Notes under the pieces: generated by a model
What the model was told of the DNA's origin: nothing
What the model saw: only the letters and a program-made list of their open reading frames with translations
The model's database searches: none
From: Bugulina stolonifera
Taxonomy: Eukaryota; Bryozoa; Gymnolaemata; Cheilostomatida; Bugulidae
Assembly (NCBI GenBank): GCA_935421135.1
Contig: OW285187.1
Coordinates: 31,932,818 to 31,996,817 of the forward strand
Length of the DNA: 64,000 nucleotides
Reading direction: 5' to 3'
Shown here: positions 40,126-58,363 of the stretch, one piece after another
Position numbering within the stretch: position 1 is the stretch's first letter
Layout of the letters: the number at the start of each line of letters is the position of its first letter
Made by a program: the position numbers and the translations under genes

Positions 40126-41249
40126 TTACGCAATGGTGCATTTATTTTTAATACCATCTGCACGGATAGCTGCTTTCGATTTCCCTTTCTTCTTTTTGGT
40201 TCCAGTTTCTAAACTCATTGCTCGCCGCTTTTCCAAATGCAAGAGTTGTTCAAATAACTCTTGAACATTGTAATTGGTTTTAGCAGATGTTTCTAGAAAG
40301 TTACATTCCCAGCGTTTGGCCATCTGTCTCCCCTCTGATTCTGGTATCGCCCGGTTTGGATCATCGCATTTATTTCCGACCAACATAATCGGTACCATTT
40401 CACTTCCACCTTTAATGTCAACAATTTCATCGTATATGGACTTCAACTGTGGTAGCGACTGTTTATTGTTTGTTGAGTATATTAGGATGAAAGCGTGGCC
40501 TCTCTGTATGGATAGTTTCTGCATTGCTGGAAATTGGTGACTGCCTGTTGTATCTGTCACTTGCAGCGTGCAAATGGCCTTGTTGCTGCTCACCACCTAT
40601 AAATGTCTTGAATAATTACAATATGGCAAAGTCTAACTAATGATGGGGAGTTCAATTGTGTTGGAACTTGGCAAGTTTTAACTTTTTCTAATTTTTCACT
40701 TGTGTTTCCAGCATAACTAGAGAAATCATGAGCAAGACTATGATACAACTTCCACTGTGTATGACTGCAAGCTACAGTTCTGTAGTTTTACTAATGACCA
40801 CTCATTATAATTATGATGGTCATTAGTATCAATAATATAAATTTCTATAAAATTTGTGATGTCAAGTTTATTTTGTCTAATATTGATGTTTTGGCTAACT
40901 GTACAAACATTCCAACTACCCTGATGTAATGTGAGGTATGACACTAACTATTGCCATACTCAATATTAGAAGTGGGACAAGTGATGTGGGCATATTATAC
41001 TTTGCAATTTCAGTGTATAAATGATCTGTAGTCTACATACTCTCTATATTATGTTCACTGAGCACAACAGATTAGTTAGAATAACCTACCTTTCTGTAAG
41101 TATCCTCTACAGTTGGTATGTAACTATCTCTGTAAGTGTCATGGACAAATCTCTGCACAATAGAGCTTTTGCCTACACCTGCAGCTCCAAAAACAACGAC
41201 ACGGTAATCATTTGCATCGTGTGTGACGACAGTGTTGGGCATTGTGGAC
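40126..41249 (-). CDS. DIRAS: Di-Ras family small GTPase (complete)
   Basis: This is a Ras-superfamily GTPase of the Di-Ras/Rig branch, membrane-attached through a CAAX box. Two exons code: 41090-41242 (continuing as 5' UTR to an acceptor at 41250) and 40126-40596, giving 207 residues. The P-loop GAAGVGKS is at 19-26, the effector region is [14 protein letters not shown] is at 126-129 and TSAK near 154. The C-terminus KNKCTIA ends in a CAAX-type box. Switch II reads DTTGS where canonical Ras has DTAGQ; the catalytic Gln61 is thus Ser, which is characteristic of Di-Ras and predicts low intrinsic GTP hydrolysis. GHAFILIYS and MLVGNKCDD are also family-typical. Paralogue assignment (DIRAS1/2/3) is not attempted. 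Confidence 0.95.
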
Positions 41250-43590
41250 CTGTTTTCTGCTTTTCAAAACTACCTGAAAGATCAGAATTTAATATTGCGT
41301 CAGTGATCTTTTCAAGAAACAGCACTCGTCTATCACTATATTATTATATACAATATAGTATAGGTTATATCATGATAAGAATTTGCTTTAGATCTATTGT
41401 ATTAGAGAATTAGTGTCTGAAGTTAGTCCTCATCAAGTAGCTATCCACAATGTGGTATACACTTCATTTGTTGATACCATTGTAAACCCCAGTCAGTCAG
41501 TGGGGTAAAATATTATAGAGCTAAACTACACAGCTGTTTTCAGCATAATTATACTTTTGCATTGTCTAATGCAAAAACATGCTGTCCAAGTCTACTTTAT
41601 TGTTTTGGTGTTGAGAGCAGACACCACACTTCTAGGAGTATACAATTATATACATGTATATATTATCCTATATTGTATTGTCTTATGCAAGGTCCAGATA
41701 GTCCATACTACAATATTTTACAACTGTAGCAGGTGGAATGATGGATTGTAATGAAAGAATATACAATTCCCTAGTGTCACTGTAGTTGAAAGCAAACGAC
41801 ACATTAAACACATAGATTTGCATTGCATAAATACATAATCTGTACATGTACCGTATGTAAACTATGATGTACATGTGTTTATGGACTATGCATGGGAGTA
41901 TTGTTAGTAGATGGTAAAATGATGTCAATTGCAGAACTTATACTAAGAACATCCTCTCAATATAGTTTAATATGCAGCAGCAAGCACTGGCTAACACAAC
42001 TCCATCTTCATGAGCAAGCAGTATGTATCTAGTAACAGTGATGTTGAAAGATCCGTGGAACAGGAGACCCTGTCTTCCTATCCATCTACTTCCAGGAAAT
42101 GTTGATGAAGGCAAACTGCCCAATTAGAAAAATGGCTCAATAGAAAGAGTTAAGGCTGCATGCTGAATAACTGCATAACATTGGAGTACATTGTTCTGAA
42201 AACTGAAGCTAGTAGCAGGAATCAATCACTCACCCTGAACTGCGCAGCACTATCATGGAGCTCCTACACAAATTCTCTTCTTGGACATAATGTGATCATC
42301 ATCATTATTTATCAGTGCGACTAGAACACTTGTTGGTAATATATTACTGCTAGCACTAGTTATTGATTATACATAGCACAATTGGCAACACAAAATACAT
42401 ACAAATGGCTATTACTTACATTGATTTTCCAGTTGCAGTCTGCCACACTATTCAAATGATACAATTACTATCTTTGCAATAATCATCTGCTGCCTACTGG
42501 CAGTTCAAAGGAAAACAGTTAGAAATTTCCACCGAGGACACCAAACATGCATGGAGGGCATAACTTCAAACCTATTGTACACGTAGAGTAATATTCAATT
42601 ACCCACTGCCGAACTAGTCTACACTGGCATTCTCGAAAATAGTCTAATAGTATGAATTGAAGGTAGTACCAGTTCTGGAATCAGCCCACAGGTGGTAGGA
42701 GGAAAGTGCTCTAAACTCAAAACGAAGAGGAGAATATTCCTTGAAACAAATATGTACGATTTTACTCACACACATTTTATAATTTATGAAGTTCTTAAAC
42801 GTGGAGCACTATTTAAGAACCTACATGCTGAAAATTGTACATATCATAGCTTTTAATCTATATTTTATTGAAAATAAAAGATTATGGAGTGGCTAGGTTA
42901 ACACAAGCTATAAACATAGGGTACAAGGACGCAATAAAAGCATGACTTCCAATGGAATGATGCAGATACTCTGTAGCACCAATAGCGATATTGCATAATA
43001 CAGATAAGCCCTAAATACAAAAATAAAAATGAGCACACAAACCAAGGCCAGGCGGGCACCAACTGGTCCAATTGCACTATTTAAATGGTGGATGTGAAGC
43101 CAATGTTTTGTTAAAATGCGGGAGTGTATTTGAAAATATATTCACAGGTATTCAAATGAAGGTATGAAAAAAATAGAATTTTCGTCTATATAGAACTTGT
43201 TCAAGTTGAGATCTACAAACTGGCCAAACAAGCCTGGTCCATAAATTCCTGCCCTGATTTTTAACATTAGGTTTGGATTAGCAAACCATGGCGAGATTCA
43301 AATTGAGCATTTTTTCTGTTCCTCCTAGCTACTTACAAACCATCAGATAATGACCAACTGAAACAATTGCTCGCACTGTACGACTAGTTAGTGTGCTCAT
43401 TCTCATAAGGAAAGAAATGAATTGTAATGTGTAAATAATACCTATTTAACAGAGCAAAATAAGGATTGCGTAAGGATTGTGCATGTAGGTTCACCACCAC
43501 CACTGATATTTCTAAACAAGTCACATAATGTACATTTACAATGGGAATGCAACGAGACCAGCAGTTTGTGATGTAAAGAGTTTGACTAGA
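41250..43590. other. Spacer between Vasa 3' end and Di-Ras 5' end
   Basis: This holds the Di-Ras 5' UTR intron or promoter and, at its right part, the Vasa 3' UTR (AATAAA on the minus strand at 42864-42869 is a candidate signal). No other coding sequence was recognised. Confidence 0.55.
42234..42263 (-). other. Candidate upstream exon of the Di-Ras gene
   Basis: The 30-base segment has a GTAG acceptor on its 5' side and a perfect GTGAGT donor on its 3' side. Joined to the acceptor at 41250 it supplies ATG in frame with the Di-Ras start, adding MIVLRSSGST ahead of MPNT. The canonical start remains the better match to the family, so this may be a plain 5' UTR exon. Confidence 0.4.
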
Positions 43591-50221
<6,631 letters not shown>

Positions 50222-50869
50222 ATTGTTGCCACTAAAAGTTTTCTGTCACTATTCACTAAAACACTGTAAAAGAATATGCATGATATAACCACAAGCTGTT
50301 ACATAGGTATAAATACATAGTATAATTCCTGTCCTTTGGTTAAGTTATAAACAGTTTAGCTTAATTAACTTGAGCTGGTATGACATTTAAGGTTTATCAC
50401 CAATTTAATTTTCATTTAGTTACGGTAATAAATGAGATATTCTAGCCATTACTAATAATTAACTGACTAGTTGTCAACCCTTTCTCAACTTCAGCTTATG
50501 AAAATAAAAATCGATTTAGGTAAGTAAATCTGAATTTAAAACAGAAATACAATATTTAATATATTATATTCACATTGCCACTGATCAGCGATTGCTAGAA
50601 TAGTTGTCATATAAATAAATAATTATTTTACATGTATATACATGTAGATTGAGCATGACATAAATACAATAACATTGATTAATTTAGTACACTGTTAACT
50701 CACTGTAGTACTGGCTCGTCGTTGATATAACATTCTAATATCACATTGTGCAAGTTGAATGCCTCGTTAACAACGGTGCGCTAACTACAGTGGACAAGTC
50801 AATGCTACAGCATATTGCTGATCTGCTTTTATTCAGGATCGCTAGTTGTTACATCTCGAATTGTTCGAG

Positions 50870-51332
50870 GGGGGAACAGTATGCACTAGTTGTGGCAGAA
50901 ATTGACGTTAGTTCCCCCTGGCTGCAGCTCTAGTTGTCATAGTTGTATGCGAGTGGCTTTCGACCATTCTATCGTAACTAGAGGACAGCGTGTTATGGCC
51001 CTCTTCATCTTGGAGAATTTTGTGAAGTAATATCTTGGCGGATTCATCTCCTATACTCAAGAGATGCTAGTCCAAGAAGATTTCTGACTGTAGGTAGTGA
51101 CACTTTCACGCCCTTGTAAATTACTAATGAAGCGGACTGTGTTACCATGAATGTATTCAACGGTTTGCTTACTTGTTGGGTCCCACACGATGTCTGCATA
51201 CTCCAGAATCGGTATACACAAACTAGTGTATGCTAGTAACAGACTTTTGGTTGGTGCAGTATGGGGTGTCAGTGTGTTTAATAGCTCCCAGAATTCTGCT
51301 TGCGTTGTCTGTTTATTGAACAATGTGCTCAT
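50870..51332 (-). pseudogene. Decayed LINE reverse-transcriptase C-terminal fragment
   Basis: Minus-strand reading gives LLLAYTSLCIPILEYADIVW, then DPTSKQTVEYIHGNTVRFIS. This is the C-terminal thumb region of non-LTR retrotransposon ORF2 (consensus-like RPILEYA-VW-P and RFI). After QGRESVTTY the homology continues only by changing frame: LGLASLEYRR, then a stop, then KILLHKILQDEEGHNT in another frame, and a PPRTIRD-like tail near 50870. Several frameshifts and stops make it inactive. The clade is not determined. Confidence 0.75.
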
Positions 51333-51753
51333 TAAACATTGTGTAGATAATTATTATCTACCCTATCGGCCTATGTAAATTATCGTATTGTATTTTATTT
51401 CTGTCACATTTTATTCTTCTCATCTAGTTGGTTAAAAAACCTACATGTAGTTATAATAATAATTATCAATCAGTGAGTTTTCTTACCTTACCATAATTTT
51501 TGCTGTTCCTACAACGAACTAACTAGCGCTACGATAAACTATTAATAAAATAGAATTGAATATTATCTATTATATTATTCTATATAATATAGCAACTACA
51601 ATATATATAATATTAAAGGAATCATAATATTTTACCATCTATATTTACCAATTTTATTTTATTTATATTTTTATTATTATTAAATTAACAAAAAATAAAT
51701 ATAATATTAATATAATAATTTTTTATATAAATATCTAACATTCTATCATCAAA

Positions 51754-54700
51754 CTGCCCCCTGCAGGTAAAAGCATTATCTCACAAATATTTGGAAAAGT
51801 GCTTGCCAAAGTCTAGCTATAGAGCACAAAATAGAGTTTTTCTGTTGAGCTTATAGATTAGGTAATTCTGGTTCATATAATAACAATTATGTTTGGCTGG
51901 ATTAATTAGTCTTGGTGGCAATCCTATTAAATGCCTTCTGTGCGCAGTTTGGTCAACAATTCCATTGTGTGTTCTGCAGTAGAAAAGCATTATCACTTGA
52001 TAATGCTTTATTCATTCACATTTCATGATGTAGCCAAGCTTGCTATGCAGTCACACAAAGCATTATCTCAATGGAAATGCACATGAACTGAAATGTTATA
52101 ACATTTTCAATGTTAGGTAGTCCTTTAGCCATGGACCCTGCACCAAGGAATAGTAAAAAAAAACTGTGGTGCTGTCACACTTGCCAGGCTTTAAGTCAGC
52201 TTGCTTTACTGAACCAGTCATAGCATTTCACCACACGTTCACGCTGACAAATGGAATTAATATGGAAATTATAGGCCGGTCGTAGAGCTGCAGGTACAAC
52301 ATTGTCGGTTATAGCATCACTTACATGTATTATTGCAGTACCACATAATTTAATATAATCATAAATTATTGCAGTGCAATATAATATTATAATAAATATC
52401 ATGTTCATGCATTTTATATAGAATATATAGCATAATGTATCGTACTGCAATATTATTATATCACATTATGTTTATCTAATCAGACATTATAGTGTATTTA
52501 TTACATTAAACTACGCTATAAACTACTGCATAAATATGATTAAGTTCTATCTCATATTTTTATATTGTTGTTATGTTATCAACTACATGTACATTATATA
52601 TACAATGAGTCAATAAGTATTGTAATAATTTTGTCATCATTCTGATATAGGCCTACATGTAATATTTTAGGTAGTACAAAGCAATTTTTCAAAATAAGCA
52701 CATGTCAAAAATGTTAACACCATGAGAAAGTCCATTTCCTAAGCAGCTCAAATATATAACAACTATAGCTGTAACCCCAAAATTAAGTATGTTATGCTCA
52801 TTTTAAGTTTTAGAAATCAGCCCAAAATCCCCATTGTTTTCTGTCCCAAGTTTTGCAGTCATAGGTTGTTGGCACTGCGCCAGCAGCATAGCGCTACGCT
52901 ATTACTACATGTATAATGAATGCCACTATGTTCTGTTACAGGCAGTGATGGTCCACGACCAATCAAGCATGCAATGGGTGTACACAGTCAAGCTAGCAGT
53001 GAAAGTGGATGCATGAGGATCCCAGTACTCAGTAGATGATGGTATCTAGAACATTGAACTTAATGCACTAAAGATTGTACCTACATAGTATTATTATTGT
53101 GGAAATAGTATTTCTAATGATAATTCATTGTACATATTTATTACCAGAAAACAAAGGTGTGTTATTTCGACAAATAAAGTTGCTCTATAATAATACATGT
53201 ACATGAACTAAGCCTACTACAAAATAATGTGAGACGTTGCTTTGATTTTTCATCCTACATGTATACAGTACAGGCTGGTGAAAATGTGTAAATATTAAAT
53301 AAATACACTGTGGATGGGCAGAACTGGATGAGAATAATAAAGCATACAGAAGTAGACTAGATACCACTGCTATAGCACAATACACTTTACTATAATGCTA
53401 ATATTATTACATCTTTTCACTCAAGTTTTATATTACACATATTTATTATATAATTACACAGATACATTATATATATTATTAGGTATGTCATCACAACACA
53501 TAAATATATACTACACAATATATATTCTACATTGTGCAATGTGTAATAATCTTAGGTGACTATACTTATTATACAACTACAAAATATTTTGAAGTAACTT
53601 GATAGATGGTACAATATTCAACAAATACCAAATTATTAGCGATTACAAGATATTTAGAACATGTAGCAGTGATAGAATAGATATGCTATACATAGTATGA
53701 CAGCAAAGTAGCATGGAAAATGCAAGACATATAGTAGCACAGTGACCATGATATGTTGGATGCATGGGTACCACTGAACCCCCAGACCAAGTTTATAATA
53801 TTGATACAAACCCCAATTGAATCTAATACTAAATAGACATTTATTTCTATCATAATGTTTGATCATTTACATGTCATTACCAGCTTATGATAGCAAGCAT
53901 ATTATGTACATTGCATGTAATGTAATTATTAAATATGACTGTAATAATAATATGCTTTATATCATATTCATTAATATTCTGCAACCACATTCATAATTAT
54001 GTCATATGGCAGTAACAAGCTATGTATGTAGCCTACAGTCACGTACACATGCATCTATATGTGCAATGGAAGCAGTATGCAACTGCAAGTATTGCTTGTA
54101 TGACTCACTGGACTATACAAGGTTTGTATGGGGCTTGAGAGTACATGTGTAAGCCAAGCACGTGTAGTTAGTCTAAATAGGGGAGGAGTTGTCTTCTTTA
54201 TTATCGAATCTTGGCATTCTAAATCCTGATTGGCTAATCACATTAAAAAAAATGGCCGACAATAAAAAGTTTTTTTCACTACAAAAATAACATTTTATCT
54301 GTGAATTTGCAACAAATCACAACAATAATTTGTGAAATGGTAAAGGAGACTTGGCTGCAGGGGTAGGTAAGGTCAAACTTGATCAACTAAGAAGATTTAT
54401 ATTTTTTTATGGCCTCTGAACATAGCACAAGTTTAAACACCTATAAATATTTAAATATTCCCTCAACAGAGAGGAGAGACCGTGAGGAGGCCTCCTCAAA
54501 ATCTCGACTTTCAGGAGATGTAAACATTGTTAGTCTAATTTCAGTCTTTAACACCATAAATGCCATTTCTAAATTGGTCTAAAATGCGACCGCCATTCTT
54601 ATATAAAATCCTCCGCAATTTGACGTTGCGTTATCGAGGGTGTTTGTAGCGCCTAAATATTTGGCTACAGTATCAATATGGAATATTATTAGATTATATA

Positions 54701-55662
54701 GTAAAATTTACTACATGTAATATGGCCTTCATCAAGTGATGCTATTAGCGATGATGTTATTACACCTTCAGCACTATGACCTGCTTGTAATGTCCACAGT
54801 AAGTCCATTTTTCAGGGTGAATGTGTCGTGAAGTGCAATGACTGGTTTGGTCAAGCAAACTGACTTAAAACCTGCCAAGTGCAACAGCACCACAGTTTTT
54901 TGCTATTCCTTGGTGCAGGCTTCATGGCTAAAGGACTACCTAACATTTAAAATGTTATAATATTTCAGTTCATGTGCATTTCCATTGAGATAATGCTTTG
55001 TGTGACCGCATAGCAAGCTTGGCTACATCATGAAATGTGAATGAATAAAGCATTATCAAGTGATATTGCTTTTCTACTGCAGAACAAACAATGGAATTGT
55101 TGACCAAACTGCACACAATAGGCATTTAATAGGATTAACACGAAGACTAATTAATCCAGCCAAACAAAATTGCCCTTTTCTTTCTCCTATTATTGTATAC
55201 ACATTTGGTCATTATACATGTACACTAATGTAGCACCAATCCTGTCTCTCCTTTTTACCTAAACTGCTATAATCTACTATCACTTGTACATACTTTGAAT
55301 GCTTGTTATCTATCTGTTATTATATTATATTATTTGCCCTTGTCATAAGCAATAAATGCTTGCCTCCCTCTTTTTTCCTCTTTGTTTATTTATTTATTCT
55401 TTCCTATGAGTTGTATATAATATATATCTATTTATTTGTGGTCAACAAGTTACCTTTAACAAAATAATGTTATCTGTAAACTTTTAGAAAACCCAATAAA
55501 TGTAATGAATGTAATGTTATTAATTATGTGAACCAGAATTACCTAATCTAAATTTATAAATAATTTCAACAAAAAGAAATTTTACTATGCACTCTATGTG
55601 TAGACTTTGGCAAGCACTTCACCAAATATTTGTGAGATAATGCTTTTTACCTGCATTAGCAG
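51754..55662. mobile_element. 3.9 kb element with very long terminal inverted repeats
   Basis: The left arm (about 51754-52325) and right arm (about 54738-55662) are reverse complements at roughly 85-90% by eye. Outer ends read CTGC, a few variable bases, then GCAGGTAAAA and GCATTATCTCACAAATATTT. Shared inner blocks include TTTGGCTGGATTAATTAGTC, TTGGTCAACAATTCCATTGT and ATGATGTAGCCAAGCTTGC. The right arm is longer because of an insertion of about 350 bases (55165-55515). The word AAGCATTATC recurs at least three times in each arm. The 2.4 kb between the arms has no convincing ORF, so the element looks non-autonomous. The superfamily is not assigned. Confidence 0.85.
55165..55515. mobile_element. 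Insertion within the right arm, LINE-tail-like
   Basis: The segment has no counterpart in the left arm, where the flanks are continuous. It runs from a CCTTTTCTTTCTCC-like start through two AATAAATG words to an end rich in TGTAATG repeats (TGTAATGAATGTAATG). Short 3'-terminal repeats of that kind are common in non-LTR retrotransposon tails. The family is not identified. Confidence 0.5.
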
Positions 55663-56317
55663 AATAAATATGTAATATTATGTAATTAATAAAATAAAAA
55701 TATTAATAGTTAATTAATCTATTTTATACCAAACCATTACAATTATATACATGTTCTATTACAAACCAAGTTGGAATAATCTTTTCCTGTTCGCTGTCGT
55801 TCACACAGCAATATCAGCCAAGAAAAGACAGGGGAAGTGCTTGTTCAAGGAGGACAACCAAATGTATGCCCACCACGCGACAATGAAAGCATGGAAAGAA
55901 ATGGAAAATGAAATTTTACTTGCTAAATTCCATATTGCTTCGCGCACGTGGTTACATAGTTAGAGACTTTCCAAAGTTAGAGACATTCCAAAGTATCAAA
56001 TGCTACCATAATCAATCACGGTCACTACGGCCTTGGTCAGGAACTAAGGCTAGGGTAACTTAGCACAAAATTCTTTCGCGCAGCAGATACACTATGTATA
56101 TATTGTATTGTGTTTACTTCAGCTAAATTTTACTTAACATCAACAGGCTGATGAACAAATATTCGAAAAAAGCAACATTTATGCTTAAATCGGATTTCTA
56201 TTTTGCTGTTGATAAAAATAAGGATTTGTGTTGTCTAAACATTCCCGCCACCGTTGTTGCGTAATAACATACCTGCCAAGTTTCTCTAACAGAAGAGCAA
56301 GTTGCAGTATTTGGAAG

Positions 56318-56435
56318 CAGGCTTACCAAGTCTCCCTGATTCCGCAGGAGACTCCCTGATTTTCAACTCAAATTTTGGTACCCCTCCCAAATGCTGAATC
56401 TCCCTGATTTTCATCAGTCGAACTTGGCAAGCCTG
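56318..56435. mobile_element. Miniature hAT-like element, 118 bp
   Basis: The TIRs CAGGCTTACCAAGT / ACTTGGCAAGCCTG are flanked by an exact 8 bp duplication TTTGGAAG (56310-56317 and 56436-56443). The interior carries repeated TCTCCCTGATT words. It is too short for any gene. Confidence 0.92.
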
Positions 56436-56659
56436 TTTGGAAGTACCATGCCAAATTGGGCATTTGACAGGTGTGTATAGTGTAGTAAACATTCAAATTC
56501 CAAATGATTCAAGACGAGACAAATCTTGGGAAGAAGACAACTCGGTGTTTCTATAGATAATGATGACATTGCAATGCTAAAGGACATCAAGAAATTGCTT
56601 CAAACAAATAAGCTCAAGCAGCTGTAATTCATAAAAACTTTGCTCAAATGAATGAACAT

Positions 56660-57023
56660 GTGTAATGGACAACCTCCGGTCCATTCGTGCGCCGATGGTC
56701 GTCGCATTAATGATGCTAATTTATATGATTATTAATTTTATACTGATAATGTCTACGTCTTTATTGTGTGTAAAGCAATTACAGTAACTTCTTATGTACA
56801 GAGAATTATGTAGTAGAGGGCGTCTCTTAGTACAGGTCGACCATTTCTTACCGGGATTGTGTTAGTCGTCCGGAGCCCGTCAGAAGTAACTGGTCATCTT
56901 CTTTTGCCTATAAAAGAGACCAGAATATTGTTATACAATATACAGTGCAGTCACTCTTATACTTTCAAGCAGTAAGGATCATTCAATACACTTATACTTA
57001 TATTTACATTTCTGGTGTTGTGC
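56660..57023 (+). mobile_element. Solo-LTR-like block
   Basis: The block begins TGTAATGGACAACC and contains a promoter-like CCTATAAAAGAGACC at about 56908. It ends near GTGTTGTGCT, with GAACA directly on both outer sides as a possible 5 bp duplication. The right terminus lacks the usual CA, so the boundaries, or the LTR call itself, may be wrong. Confidence 0.35.
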
Positions 57024-58141
57024 TGAACAACTAGTTAAGGGCATAGCAACACTCTTGTGGCCGTTGAGACAAATGAAGGCTGCTAAAGCTATGTGGCCGC
57101 ATACTGCATTACCCATTAGTCGTCAGTGGCTTGCGCACAACCTTGGTCATTTGGGGCACAACCACAACATATGTATAGGCAGAATTTATACCATTATGTT
57201 AATATTATATAGTTTTATGACATTTATACATTTGAATGTACATATACATTACAATAAATAATTATTTTTACGTCTTGAGGATGAGATTTTGCACATATTC
57301 GTTGCATGAAGGAGAAATTTTCCATGTTTTTTATTGCCAAGAAGTCACATTGTCCCTCCCCTCTCTCAACCATATTGGTCCCACCAACTTTTAAACATGG
57401 ATACGTAACCGTTATAGTCAGTAAATTGTTATTTTACATTATAATATTAAAGATTGACCAAAGCTTCAATGTTAAAATGGGTTGGGTTGAATAGTTGGTT
57501 CACAGAAAGAGAACTGTCTTGCGTGGAATATCATGTCAATTAGGCCTATTAGTGTGCCATGTAAAGTTTCATTCTATTTCTGTTGCAATAAGCCAGTATT
57601 AATTATATATAATTAATATAATATAGACATACATTAGTATAAATACAAATGTATGTCTACATACCATGTCTACCATGCAAGTACCAACTCAAACAATGCA
57701 AACTAATGTCTACATACATGTACATCAAGCATATAATAGAGAAGACAACTTCTGGTATTACAATGAAGCCCAAATCCTGTAAAATTGTATTGTTTCATGC
57801 TATAAGCTCAGCAAAATGAAGAACTTTCTATAAAATGGAGGGTAGGGGGAGGCACTATAAATAGTGTATTAAACCACTCATTGATTAAACAAATTGGCCT
57901 TGCTAAGATAAAACTTTCAAATTGGACTTCTTAAGATAGAATTTTTTTATAATCTTTCAGTAGAGGGGGGCGGGGGTACTGCGCCTTCAAGGTTCTGGGT
58001 TACAGCACCCTCCTACTCCACAGGATTACAATTCTGTACACCTCTGCAAATTTCTAAGTGAAATTTTAATCAATGTTTACATACAACTAGAACAGATGGT
58101 GCTATAATAAATAATTGTCGTTGGTAAAAATTTGTTGTAAG

Positions 58142-58147
58142 TTTATT
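58142..58147 (-). terminator. Candidate TPR polyadenylation signal
   Basis: AATAAA on the minus strand lies about 217 bases beyond the TPR stop codon. Confidence 0.45.
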
Positions 58148-58363
58148 GTAGAGTAGACAGACAATAATGTAACATTATAATTCTATTCTTGGCTTCATGT
58201 ACATACACTATGATACAGGGCTTTTGGAATAGTCAAATAATATTGTTTTGATATAAACTATATACACCAGAAATGTCCACGATAGGCATAATATTCGATA
58301 AGCAAGCTAAATCTCAGAGGGCCACCACCTTTCGCATTGCAATGTTAAAATTTTCTAGTGGTG

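Larger units (their letters stand above)
50222..58363. other. Gene desert between TPR and Vasa
   Basis: No intact host gene was seen. The region is occupied by the LINE fragment (50870-51332), a 3.9 kb long-TIR element (51754-55662), a mini hAT element (56318-56435) and an LTR-like block (56660-57023). The open reading at 55751-55963 (MFYYKPSWNNLFLFAVVHT start) shows no recognised family. 57264-58141 is AT-rich with nothing further recognised. Confidence 0.6.
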
